64,000 nucleotides of DNA from NCBI RefSeq assembly GCF_014397005.1, contig NZ_JACGWS010000008.1, forward strand, positions 62,001-126,000. Direction: 5' to 3'. The notes beneath the pieces were generated by a model, which saw nothing but the letters and a program-made list of their open reading frames with translations, searched no databases and was not told the origin of the DNA. The position numbers were made by a program, and so were the translations under genes. The DNA is from Kordia aestuariivivens. Lineage in GTDB: Bacteria; Bacteroidota; Bacteroidia; Flavobacteriales; Flavobacteriaceae. Shown here in pieces: positions 18,433 to 26,961 of this stretch (its first letter is position 1; each line of letters starts with the position of its first letter).

Positions 18433-19403
18433 GATTGTATTTTTAAAGGATTGCTTTTATTTTCGCATGTTGTTTTGATATGATTCAACACACGATCGTG
18501 AATTTTGTGAATGATATACGTACTCCAAATTTTCCAATATGTTTCTGGTTTAATTTTATTGTAATACCACGTTGTTCCTTCAACCAATGTTTTGCCATTG
18601 GCTAATTTTGTCAGTTTGAATTGCCCTTTTTTCGACACAAAATATTCATGAAGATGCGCAGGATTTATTTCATACATACTAATTTCTTTCATTGGAATTG
18701 GTTGTTTTTCTACCGAAAATGCTAATAAATTTGGTTCATTCCATGCCGTAATTGGTTCTACAAAACTTCCGGTAGAGAAGTTGCAATATCGAATAGCGCC
18801 AACGCCTTTTCCTTCAATTTTTGCGTTGATCGGATAGGCAATTCCTGTTTTGAATAAAAATTCTGTCGGTTCCTCCATTTGTGGAAATTCAATCACTTGT
18901 TTCCAAACTTCTTCAATGGGCGCGTCAATTTCTATACTAGACGTAATTGGGAAAATTGTTGGTTCATAATCTGTATGATTTTCAAACGCTAATAATGATG
19001 GAACGACTAAAACATATAAAATCATCATTTTTACGCCACTCGATTTTTTATGTTGAATCTGATAACCGACAAACGCACCGATAATCACAAACGGAATTGC
19101 AATTGGAGCCGCCATTAAAATACAAATAATACCTTCTATCGCGAATAGCAATAAACAAGCGCAACACGCAAAAAATACGAGTAATGAACTTTTGAAAGCA
19201 TTTGCAAACGTAATGGGTTCGTAATAACTGATGAGTAATGTTGTTGTAAAGCCTGAAAAGAATGGAATGATGGCGAAAACTGTCCAACCGTAATCTTCAA
19301 AAGTGTTCACGCCGAGATATATAAATAATGTTGAAAGAGCTGCTGTAACAATGCATGCAATGACAAAATTGAGGCTTTTATTTTTTTTTAAAATTGAGAT
19401 CAT
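18429..19403 (-). CDS. Membrane protein with C-terminal SRPBCC-like domain
   Basis: 324-aa protein in two parts. Residues 1-125 form four transmembrane helices and residues about 145-310 form a soluble domain whose first strand IEIDAPIEEVWKQVIEFPQ is typical of polyketide-cyclase/SRPBCC folds. The membrane half is clearly related to the next gene upstream, a stand-alone copy (shared LNFVIACI near the start and PFFSGFTTTLLISYYEP against PILSGFTTTIITSYHRS). This looks like a fusion or domain duplication within the operon. Ligand and role are unknown. Confidence 0.78.
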   Translation of the reverse strand: MISILKKNKSLNFVIACIVTAALSTLFIYLGVNTFEDYGWTVFAIIPFFSGFTTTLLISYYEPITFANAFKSSLLVFFACCACLLLFAIEGIICILMAAPIAIPFVIIGAFVGYQIQHKKSSGVKMMILYVLVVPSLLAFENHTDYEPTIFPITSSIEIDAPIEEVWKQVIEFPQMEEPTEFLFKTGIAYPINAKIEGKGVGAIRYCNFSTGSFVEPITAWNEPNLLAFSVEKQPIPMKEISMYEINPAHLHEYFVSKKGQFKLTKLANGKTLVEGTTWYYNKIKPETYWKIWSTYIIHKIHDRVLNHIKTTCENKSNPLKIQS

Positions 19404-19423
19404 GCTATTATTTTTTTGAATGG

Positions 19424-19807
19424 TTATTGGTTTAAAGCTTCTATTTTTTTTATCTGATATTCTCTAGTTTCATAACCGACAGCGGAACCGAAAACAACCA
19501 GGGCTATTCCAGGTGGTATTAGAAGAATGATCCCAAATATAGGGACAGTAAGTATTATAATTACACAGAAAAGAAGGAATACTGCCAAAGAGTTACAAAC
19601 GGCAAATCCGTAAGAGAATGAACGATGATAACTCGTAATTATAGTGGTCGTAAAACCTGATAATATGGGAAGTAGTATTGAAATGAACGAACCTTCTTCT
19701 GGAAAAAACATACCTGCCACAGGCGGTACAAGAACAATGAGTAACACCGTAGCTATGCAAGCAATGACAAAATTGAGGGTTTTACTTTTCTTTAAAATTG
19801 TTTTCAT
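19424..19807 (-). CDS. Small four-helix membrane protein, paralogue of the neighbour's N-terminus
   Basis: 127 aa with four hydrophobic segments (about 12-32, 40-58, 68-90, 92-112) and a short basic tail. It matches the membrane half of the protein encoded just downstream almost from end to end but lacks the SRPBCC-like domain. Twenty bases separate the two genes. It could form a complex with the fused version. No named family recognised. Confidence 0.75.
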   Translation of the reverse strand: MKTILKKSKTLNFVIACIATVLLIVLVPPVAGMFFPEEGSFISILLPILSGFTTTIITSYHRSFSYGFAVCNSLAVFLLFCVIIILTVPIFGIILLIPPGIALVVFGSAVGYETREYQIKKIEALNQ

Positions 19808-19811
19808 GATG

Positions 19812-20699
19812 TTACTTTTTAGCGGTGATCATATAATATCCAAAATTTGTCAAACTTAAGCTTGAAAGTAATGCTAAGAATGAACCTTTTAAGTTTTTGA
19901 TACTTTCTGGCTTGAGTGTTTCTTTCCTGAATAATTTCTTTAAGATAAAACCCGAAACCGTAAATGGGACATGCAATACCGACGGTGCCACTCTGTACCA
20001 AATATTCTGTACTTTGACATCTTTGAAACCTAATTTCTTTAAATCGGATTTTACACGATTGATATTTCCTAAACTTTGTAAACTCCATGAATCACACAAA
20101 CCTTTATAGGTGTATTTTGCTAATGGATTCATTTCTGAAATGTCTTTTTTTACGAATGCATCTGCAATCACAAAAGTTGATTCAGGTTTTAAAATTCGAT
20201 AGGTTTCAGCTAAAGCTTCTGTGCTACAACCTGAATGGCACAAACTTTCAATTGCCATTGCACCATCAAAAGTGTTTTCTTTAAAAAATGTATTTCTGTA
20301 ATCTCTGTTGAGAATTGTTCCGCGTTCTGAGTGAAGCATTTCGTTTCCTTTTGCTACCTGAAAAGGAGAAATTGTCAAACCTGTAATTGCCAATTTTGGA
20401 TAGGTTGAAATTCCGTGACGAATAGAAGCGCCCATTCCGCAACCTAAATCGACAATATGTTTTTTCTGATCGGATACATTCAAACGTTTAAATACTTCTG
20501 AATTCATTTGATTCAACATCACATCACGTGTAAATACACATGTTTTGAAAGGAACAAAATAGCCAAAGTGCATGTTTAAATCTTTACTCCAAAAACGATA
20601 GTCTTCAGTTGCTTCATTATAAAAATCAATGATTTGTTCTTTATTAGAAGACGTTTGTAGTTCCTTTTTTAAATAGGAGTGGAGACAGAGATTTTTCAT
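19812..20699 (-). CDS. SAM-dependent methyltransferase
   Basis: 295-aa class I methyltransferase. Motif I is HIVDLGCGMGASIRHG around residue 90, followed by TGLTISPFQVAKGNEML, which resembles the sterol/tocopherol and cyclopropane-type methyltransferases that act on lipophilic substrates. A long C-terminal extension (about residues 215-295) contains hydrophobic stretches. The operon context, with membrane and SRPBCC proteins, supports a membrane-lipid or isoprenoid substrate, but none can be named. Confidence 0.85.
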   Translation of the reverse strand: MKNLCLHSYLKKELQTSSNKEQIIDFYNEATEDYRFWSKDLNMHFGYFVPFKTCVFTRDVMLNQMNSEVFKRLNVSDQKKHIVDLGCGMGASIRHGISTYPKLAITGLTISPFQVAKGNEMLHSERGTILNRDYRNTFFKENTFDGAMAIESLCHSGCSTEALAETYRILKPESTFVIADAFVKKDISEMNPLAKYTYKGLCDSWSLQSLGNINRVKSDLKKLGFKDVKVQNIWYRVAPSVLHVPFTVSGFILKKLFRKETLKPESIKNLKGSFLALLSSLSLTNFGYYMITAKK

Positions 20700-20711
20700 A
20701 GTTAGATAATT

Positions 20712-21152
20712 TTAATTGAAATAAATTCCAATGAGATTGTAAATAAATAATAGTGTGTAAACCGTTGCAAACAGAACAAATAAAGTATTCATGCAATACG
20801 AGCCAATTTTAAAAAGTGGTTCTTGTGGAATGGTGTACATTGGGTAATAAGCAATTTGTGTCGCAACTTTTCCAACCCAATACATTGCAATTAATCCTGT
20901 AATTGCTAACGCTAATAATGTTTGATTCTTTAAATCATTAGGCAAGAGAATTGCAATGACACCAAAAGAAAAATTTAATCCTTGAATGTATCTTCCGTAG
21001 GTTTTTGCTATTTCTTGGTTTAATGGTTTTAATTTTTTAACATCTGTATACCAATCAAACACGCGGTGACGGATATACGGATAAATAAGTGCTGTAAATA
21101 TTTGGCCGATTCCCCCAAGAATTATGAGCCAATTTGGAATAAAATCAATCAT
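20712..21152 (-). CDS. Four-helix membrane protein
   Basis: 146-aa uncharacterised inner-membrane protein with hydrophobic segments near residues 8-26, 52-70, 76-96 and 120-143. Motifs such as FTALIYPYIRHRVFDWYTDV and IAKTYGRYIQGLNFSFG do not identify a family to me. Its start overlaps the end of the upstream gene by four bases. Confidence 0.72.
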   Translation of the reverse strand: MIDFIPNWLIILGGIGQIFTALIYPYIRHRVFDWYTDVKKLKPLNQEIAKTYGRYIQGLNFSFGVIAILLPNDLKNQTLLALAITGLIAMYWVGKVATQIAYYPMYTIPQEPLFKIGSYCMNTLFVLFATVYTLLFIYNLIGIYFN

Positions 21153-21478
21153 AATACTTTTTGGTTGAGTTGATATACGATGTATGTGAAATAGGTAGCG
21201 ATGAGCATTGGTGCTATCATTATGAACAAAATTGTGATTCCTAACGTGTGATTATTTAAGAAAAACCATAGCAGAAAAAAACTTGTTAGTATGCCGTAAG
21301 TAGTTAAATGCTCTTTGATTCTCTGAGAAAATTTGTGGTAATTAAACAATAATACGATGAAGAATAGTAATTGAATACAGCCTAAAAGTATTTGTAGATA
21401 CATTCCGTAAATAATTGTTAGATATCCTAAAAGTGTCAATCCGAAGAAGATGTTATTGATGTAATAAATAAATTTCAT
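21149..21478 (-). CDS. Small membrane protein, first structural gene of the GbsR operon
   Basis: 109-aa protein with three or four hydrophobic segments, unrecognised. I choose the ATG at 21478 (MKFIYYINNIFF). A longer in-frame version would start inside the regulator gene and would translate straight through the palindrome at 21496-21517, which matches the regulator's own operator; that makes the short form more likely. It is coupled to the next gene by a four-base overlap. Confidence 0.65.
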   Translation of the reverse strand: MKFIYYINNIFFGLTLLGYLTIIYGMYLQILLGCIQLLFFIVLLFNYHKFSQRIKEHLTTYGILTSFFLLWFFLNNHTLGITILFIMIAPMLIATYFTYIVYQLNQKVL

Positions 21479-21495
21479 AACTATTGTATTTTTTA

Positions 21496-21517
21496 AACTT
21501 TCAATAAATATTGAAAC
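21496..21517. promoter_or_regulatory. Second putative GbsR operator
   Basis: AAACTTTCAA, six bases, then TTGAAACAT: eight of ten positions of the right half match the perfect palindrome in front of the regulator, with identical spacing. It lies 18 bp upstream of the first structural gene, so the regulator probably controls that gene separately from its own promoter. Confidence 0.6.
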
Positions 21518-21558
21518 ATAAGTTGAAATAAAAAAGGAAAATGAATTCCTTTTGTGCG

Positions 21559-22062
21559 TTACTTTATGAGTTTCATGAATGTTTTTGTTATCCAATTAGA
21601 CTCTTGATTTACGAGTCGATTCATAATGGAATCGGCGGTTTCTGCTAACTCGTGAAGTGCTTTGGTTTGCTTGATGAGTTCTTTTGTTTTTGCCGAACCA
21701 TCTTCATCAATACTACTTACTTCTTTTAGTATTTTTAGTGTGGGCTGAATTTCTCTTCGGCTGCGTTCGCGAGCAATCTGTTTTGTGAGCTCATGTACGT
21801 CTTTCTCTGATGCGAAGTACTCTTTTCGCTCGCCAGCTTTTGAAGTTTTATATACAATTCCCCAATCGATTAACTGTCGCAAGTTCATGCTTGTGTTTCC
21901 TCTTGAAATGTGTAATTCTTCCATCACATCTTCCATTGATAATGGTTCGGGAGAAATTAAAAGTAATGCATGAATTTGTGCCATTGCTTTATTAATTCCC
22001 CATAAGGTTCCTAATGAACCCCAAGTTTGTATAAACTTATCTTTTGCTTCTGTGTAATTCAT
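21559..22062 (-). CDS. GbsR/MarR-family transcriptional regulator
   Basis: 167-aa winged-helix regulator of the GbsR type. The typical N-terminus FIQTWGSLGTLWGINKAMAQIHALLLISPEPLS leads into the HTH (MEDVMEELHISRGNTSMNLRQLIDWGIVYK), and a coiled C-terminal part (about 100-160) probably dimerises. It heads the nine-gene minus-strand operon. Autoregulation is supported by a perfect inverted repeat overlapping the -33 element of its own promoter. The effector is unknown. Confidence 0.92.
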   Translation of the reverse strand: MNYTEAKDKFIQTWGSLGTLWGINKAMAQIHALLLISPEPLSMEDVMEELHISRGNTSMNLRQLIDWGIVYKTSKAGERKEYFASEKDVHELTKQIARERSRREIQPTLKILKEVSSIDEDGSAKTKELIKQTKALHELAETADSIMNRLVNQESNWITKTFMKLIK

Positions 22063-22066
22063 GAGA

Positions 22067-22111
22067 CAAATATATAATAATTTTTAAACTTTCAAAAATT
22101 ATTGAAAGTTT
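22067..22111 (-). promoter_or_regulatory. gbsR-type promoter with overlapping perfect palindromic operator
   Basis: On the minus strand TTG (22095-22093), 18 bases, then TATATTTG (22074-22067) fits the Bacteroidota promoter consensus. The inverted repeat AAACTTTCAA-N6-TTGAAAGTTT (22086-22111) covers the -33 element, the expected place for a repressor. A further TTGAAAGG half-site lies near 22123-22131. Confidence 0.72.
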
Positions 22112-22156
22112 ATTTTGTTTTTATTGAAAGGACAATGGTTTGAAACAACTAGAAAC

Positions 22157-22195
22157 AAAAAACCATTTCAATCATATAACTACAATTGAAATGGT
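22157..22195 (-). terminator. Intrinsic terminator of the M3 peptidase gene
   Basis: On the minus strand a perfect 11-bp stem (ACCATTTCAAT/ATTGAAATGGT, 22185-22195 with 22162-22172) with a 12-base loop runs into TTTTTT. It lies about 50 bp after the peptidase stop codon. Confidence 0.8.
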
Positions 22196-22205
22196 CTTTA
22201 TTTTT

Positions 22206-22254
22206 GCTAACTGCTAACTGCTAACTGCTAACTGCTAACTGCTAACTGCTAACT
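22206..22254. repeat. Tandem repeat, 7 copies of a 7-bp unit, overlapping the end of the M3 peptidase gene
   Basis: Seven perfect copies of GCTAACT. The M3 peptidase stop codon at 22242-22244 and its last codons lie inside the array, so the final residues VSS come from repeat sequence. Related degenerate TTAGC runs occur at about 35899-35935 after the peptidase E gene. Confidence 0.95.
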
Positions 22255-24278
22255 AGCAAACCCGCACGTTTCAATAATGCATCAGGTTTTGGAGCTGCTC
22301 CACGGAAACGTTTATATAAAGTCATTGGATGTTCTGTACCACCTTTTGATAATACATGCGTTGCGAATTTTGAAGCAATTTCTTTGCTAAAGATGTCGTT
22401 TTCTTTGAAATATTCAAAAGCATCTGCATCCAATACTTCTGCCCATTTGTAACTGTAATAACCAGAAGAATACCCACCTTGAAAGATGTGCGAAAACGCA
22501 GTACTCATTGCAGTTTTTGGATTTTCTGGGAACAAACGTGTATTTTCAAATGCGGCTTTTTCATGTGTTTTTAAATCTTCAATTCCTGTCGGATTGATTC
22601 CGTGCCAACTCATATCGAGCAATCCAAAACTGATTTGACGTAAAGTTGCCATTCCTTCTAAAAAGGTGGATGAAGCTTTTATTTTTTCTATAAATTCCAT
22701 CGGAATCACTTCGTCAGTTTCGTAATGTCTTGCAAAAATAGCCAAGGCTTCTGCCTCGTAACACCAGTTTTCGAGTATTTGACTTGGCAATTCTACAAAA
22801 TCCCAATATACAGATGTTCCGCTTAAACTTGGATAGGTTGTATCGGCTAACATTCCGTGCAACGCATGACCAAATTCATGGAAAAGCGTTGTCACTTCAT
22901 TAAAAGTTAATAAAGAAGGTTTTGATTCGGTTGGTTTTGTAAAATTACACACAATAGATACATGCGGGCGTTCTACGTTTCCATCTTTTCGCTGTTGTGA
23001 TTTGTAAGAAGTCATCCAAGCGCCGTTTCGTTTTCCTTTTCGCGGATGGAAATCTGCATAAAATACAGCGACGAAGTTATTTTTCCCGTCGTATACCTCA
23101 TAAGTTTTTACATCTTCGTGATAGGTGTCAATATCAAAAACTTGCTCAAAACGTAAATCAAATAATTTATCGGCTACGGTAAACGCACCATCAATTACGT
23201 TTTCAAGTTTAAAATATGGTTTTAGCTTTTCATCGTCCAAGTTGAACAATTCTTGCTTTAATTTTTCTGAATAATACGAACTGTCCCAACTTTGAAGATC
23301 TTCGATTCCATCTAACTTTTTGGCAAAATTTGCTAATTGTTGAAATTCACGTTCGGCAGCAGGTTTTGCTTTTTCCAAGAGTTCATTCAAAAATGAAATT
23401 ACCTTTTCAGGCGTTTCAGCCATGCGTTCTTCCAATACAAAATGTGCATGTGTTTTGTAGCCTAATAAATTTGCACGTTGGTGACGTAATTTTGCAATTT
23501 CCAATACATTTGCTTGGTTGTCTAATTCGTCATTTTTAAAACATTTTGAACCGCCAGCAATTGCCATTTGTTGGCGTAATTCACGGTTATCAGCATATTT
23601 CATGAATGGAATATAGCTTGGATAATCGAGTGTGAAAATCCAACCTTCTTTGTTTTCGCTTTTCGCGATTGCTTTTGCGGCTTCTAACGCACCATTTGGA
23701 ATTCCTGAAATAGCTGTTTCTTCTGTTAAGTGCAATTGAAATTTGTTCGTTTCAGCGAGAACATTTTCACCAAAAGTCAAGCTTAATTTTGAAAGTTTTT
23801 TATCAATCTCGCGCAATTTTTCTTTTTTATCTTCCGATAGATTTGCACCATTTCGTGAGAAACTTTTAAATTTCTTATCGAGTAATGTTTTTTGCTCTAC
23901 TGTCAAACTGAGTGTTTCTCTAGCTTCATAAACAGTTTTCACTCTTTCAAACAAGGCTTCATTCAGTGTAATATCATTTGATAATTCAGTTAATTTAGGC
24001 GAAACTTCTTGTGCTATTTTTTGAATAGTATCGTTGGTTTCTGCTGAATTCAAATTAAAAAAGATACTTGTCACACGATCTAATTGTTGTCCAGAATATT
24101 CTAACGCTTCAATGGTGTTCTCAAAAGTAGGAGCATTCTTACTATGAACGATGGCGTTAATTTCTTCTTTTGTTCGCTTAATTTCTATGTCAATCGCACT
24201 AGCAAAGTCGTTTTCGTTGATTTTAGAAAAAGGTGCTGTTGTATGTTTTGTAGGAAATGTTTTGTTTAAAACTGTCAT
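22242..24278 (-). CDS. M3-family metallopeptidase (oligopeptidase A / Dcp-like)
   Basis: 678-aa zinc oligopeptidase of the thimet/Dcp family that degrades short peptides. The zinc site LFHEFGHALHGML (HExxH) and the third-ligand region ELPSQILENWCYE follow the family layout, as does the C-terminal GGYSSGYYSYKWAEVLDADAFEYF. There is no signal peptide if started at MTVLNKTFPTKH (24278), which I prefer; the longer in-frame start adds 12 residues without support. Probably cytoplasmic. Its 3' end runs into a heptanucleotide repeat array before a strong terminator. Confidence 0.94.
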   Translation of the reverse strand: MTVLNKTFPTKHTTAPFSKINENDFASAIDIEIKRTKEEINAIVHSKNAPTFENTIEALEYSGQQLDRVTSIFFNLNSAETNDTIQKIAQEVSPKLTELSNDITLNEALFERVKTVYEARETLSLTVEQKTLLDKKFKSFSRNGANLSEDKKEKLREIDKKLSKLSLTFGENVLAETNKFQLHLTEETAISGIPNGALEAAKAIAKSENKEGWIFTLDYPSYIPFMKYADNRELRQQMAIAGGSKCFKNDELDNQANVLEIAKLRHQRANLLGYKTHAHFVLEERMAETPEKVISFLNELLEKAKPAAEREFQQLANFAKKLDGIEDLQSWDSSYYSEKLKQELFNLDDEKLKPYFKLENVIDGAFTVADKLFDLRFEQVFDIDTYHEDVKTYEVYDGKNNFVAVFYADFHPRKGKRNGAWMTSYKSQQRKDGNVERPHVSIVCNFTKPTESKPSLLTFNEVTTLFHEFGHALHGMLADTTYPSLSGTSVYWDFVELPSQILENWCYEAEALAIFARHYETDEVIPMEFIEKIKASSTFLEGMATLRQISFGLLDMSWHGINPTGIEDLKTHEKAAFENTRLFPENPKTAMSTAFSHIFQGGYSSGYYSYKWAEVLDADAFEYFKENDIFSKEIASKFATHVLSKGGTEHPMTLYKRFRGAAPKPDALLKRAGLLVSS

Positions 24279-24440
24279 TTTATCGGTCGATTTATGTGTT
24301 TGATCGAAATACAATATTTATAGTTGTAAGAAAAAGTTATCTTTAATAAGAGTGCATAAATTTATAGTAAATCGTTTTCTCTTAATTTTTGAAAGCCAAA
24401 GGTAAAGAATTTACGTATATAATTAAAAATTGCCCTAACA

Positions 24441-26885
24441 ATGAAAAAGTTATTTTTATTAATCTTAGTCCTACTTAATATTTCTGTTGCAACTGCGCAA
24501 CCACCTAATGATGGTTACTACTTAGATGGAGTCGATGATTTTATTGAATTAACCGATTCAGATAATATAAACACAACAACTGTCAATAACAGAACAATAG
24601 AAGGTTACTTTAAAGTTGATGATGCTACAAGTAGACAAGTAGTTTACAAAGAGGGTGGTGGTTCTCGTGGAATTGCTATTTATGTTGAAAATGACTATGT
24701 AGTTGTTGGTGGATACAATAGAGCCAATAACGATTATACACCGCGTTGGAATGGAACGTACTTTAGAGAGCCTATAAGTGATGATACTTGGTATCATGTG
24801 GCGTTGGTGTTTGATAATGTTTCTACACCAGTAAATGATCCAATAGCAGCTTCCGATAACACAAATTTGAAATGGTACTTGGATGGAACTTTAATGGATT
24901 CTAGAGCTGGTTTTGAAATTAGAAGTCATTCTGGAGATATTAACTTAGGTCGCTCAGATTCTAATGTGCGTTATCCAAATTGTGGAACTTGGACTTCTGG
25001 CGGAACTTCAGAATATTGTTTTGATAGCAATTCACAATCCAATTCAAATAATTACTTTGCTGGAAATGTTTGGGGATTTAGAGTTTGGGATGATGTGCGT
25101 ACAGCAACTGAAATAGATGATAATAAAGATGTATTAATACTAACGGTAGGAACAAACAATTTAGTGGCTGCCTTAGATGGTGATACAATTTCATATTTAG
25201 ACGATGATGATGATGTAGTTACTGATTCTGCAAGTAATAAAACGACCATTACTTGGTCAGCAACAGCAACAACTACAAGTTGGACCACAGGAACCAATTG
25301 GGTTGGCGGAACAGCACCTGATGCTACAAAGTTAGAATCAGTCGTGATTCCTTCCTCTACAAATTATCCTGTATTAACTGCGCATACCGTAGTTGGTGAA
25401 CTTACAGTAAACGCAACTGCTTCTATTACTGTAAATGCAGATGCTACTTTGGATGTTTATTATGATCTGACAAATAATGGAACAATTACCATAGAAAATG
25501 ATGGTGCGTTACTTTCTAGAGAGAACATTCCTGTAAAAGGGACAGGTGATTATGTGGTAAAGCGTGATTCTCCAAATTATACAAACAGATATTTCTATTC
25601 ATATTGGTCAACGCCAATAGATGAAAGCAATAGTACAATTGCAACAATTTTTCCTAACGTTGCTGGATATAGCTACTATTGGAATGCATCTACTACAAAT
25701 GCAGCTTGGAGTAGTAGTCATACGGATATGGAAGTTGGAAGAGGCTATGCATTGAGAGCAAATCATTATAATGTAGAAACAGCAATATATACTGGAACCG
25801 TAAATAATGGTGATATTAGTGAACCCGTATATTACACAGTTGATCCTAGTACCTCAGAATCTGGATACAACATCATCGGAAATCCGTATCCATCCGCAAT
25901 TGATTGGGAAACATTTCAAAGTGATAACTCAGCTGCAATTCAAGGAACCGTTTATTATTGGAGACAAACAGATGCGCCAATTGGCGATAATTTATCTTCA
26001 GATTATATAGAATACAACAGTACAGGTTCAAACCCATTAGGCGCTGCCGACGGAAACATTGGAACGGCGCAAGGATTTGCTGTGCAAGCGAAAAGTGGCG
26101 GTACTGGAACAGTTACGTTTAAAAACACACACAGAGTTATTGCCAATAACGATCAATTTTTTAGACCAAACGGATCAATTGGTGCTTTTACTCCAGAATC
26201 AACAAATTCTAGCAATAGTCAAACAGATGGACGATTATCATTGCGTTTGTCAGGTAGCGGATTGTACGCAACACAATTACTAGGTTTTATCCCACAAGGA
26301 AACGTAAATTTTGACGATCAATATGATGGAGCTTTTATCAATGAAGGTGCTGGGATAGAGTTTTATTCATTTTTAGTAACTGATAAACTGGCTATTCAAG
26401 CATTGCCAACATTGACAAATTTGGATGTTGAAATTGCGCTAGGATACCAAGTATTATCAAGTGGAACGTATACATTAGAAATTGATGCTGAATATTTAAG
26501 TCAAGACTTTGATATTCTTTTAGAAGATAGATATCAAGGAACATTTACCGATTTAAGACAAACTTCGTACACATTTACCACAAGTCCAACAGAAGAAAAT
26601 GATCGTTTCTTCTTAAACATTCAATATAAAAACACATTAAGTATAGAAGATATTGAAGTTGTAGGACAGCAAACAAATGTATTGTTTAAAAATAATGACT
26701 TAAGAACGATTACGAATCGCACAGATTTTGAAACAATTGTATTGTATGATATTTCTGGAAAGCAAATCATGCAACGTGAGTATTCTGAAACTGTAGCAAT
26801 TCCACAAATATCTAGCGGAGTTTACATTGTAAAGTTTACAACGGAAAGTGGCATTGTTGTTTCCAAAAAAGTCTTAAAGTTTTAA
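24441..26885 (+). CDS. LamG-like, T9SS-sorted secreted protein
   Basis: 814-aa exported protein. The signal peptide (about residues 1-20, ending ATAQ) is followed by a concanavalin/laminin-G-like domain (about 25-230, with YYLDGVDDFIEL, TWYHVALVFDN, GFRVWDDVRT), a G-T-rich middle (TTTSWTTGTNWVGGTAPDATK) typical of cell-surface proteins, a module at about 590-735 shared with the next gene, and a type A T9SS sorting tail ending SGVYIVKFTTESGIVVSKKV. It should cross the outer membrane by T9SS and be attached or released. LamG domains bind glycans or proteins; the target is unknown. Confidence 0.88.
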   Translation: MKKLFLLILVLLNISVATAQPPNDGYYLDGVDDFIELTDSDNINTTTVNNRTIEGYFKVDDATSRQVVYKEGGGSRGIAIYVENDYVVVGGYNRANNDYTPRWNGTYFREPISDDTWYHVALVFDNVSTPVNDPIAASDNTNLKWYLDGTLMDSRAGFEIRSHSGDINLGRSDSNVRYPNCGTWTSGGTSEYCFDSNSQSNSNNYFAGNVWGFRVWDDVRTATEIDDNKDVLILTVGTNNLVAALDGDTISYLDDDDDVVTDSASNKTTITWSATATTTSWTTGTNWVGGTAPDATKLESVVIPSSTNYPVLTAHTVVGELTVNATASITVNADATLDVYYDLTNNGTITIENDGALLSRENIPVKGTGDYVVKRDSPNYTNRYFYSYWSTPIDESNSTIATIFPNVAGYSYYWNASTTNAAWSSSHTDMEVGRGYALRANHYNVETAIYTGTVNNGDISEPVYYTVDPSTSESGYNIIGNPYPSAIDWETFQSDNSAAIQGTVYYWRQTDAPIGDNLSSDYIEYNSTGSNPLGAADGNIGTAQGFAVQAKSGGTGTVTFKNTHRVIANNDQFFRPNGSIGAFTPESTNSSNSQTDGRLSLRLSGSGLYATQLLGFIPQGNVNFDDQYDGAFINEGAGIEFYSFLVTDKLAIQALPTLTNLDVEIALGYQVLSSGTYTLEIDAEYLSQDFDILLEDRYQGTFTDLRQTSYTFTTSPTEENDRFFLNIQYKNTLSIEDIEVVGQQTNVLFKNNDLRTITNRTDFETIVLYDISGKQIMQREYSETVAIPQISSGVYIVKFTTESGIVVSKKVLKF

Positions 26886-26961
26886 AAGAATTCGTCTGTT
26901 AAAGTGAATTTTTCTATTATTGTAGTAGAGATTACAGAAAGTACCCTAAACCATCTCTTTT

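Noticed and set aside
21479-21595. Longer N-terminus for the 109-aa membrane protein
   Set aside because: It would overlap the regulator gene and translate through a palindrome that matches the regulator's operator.
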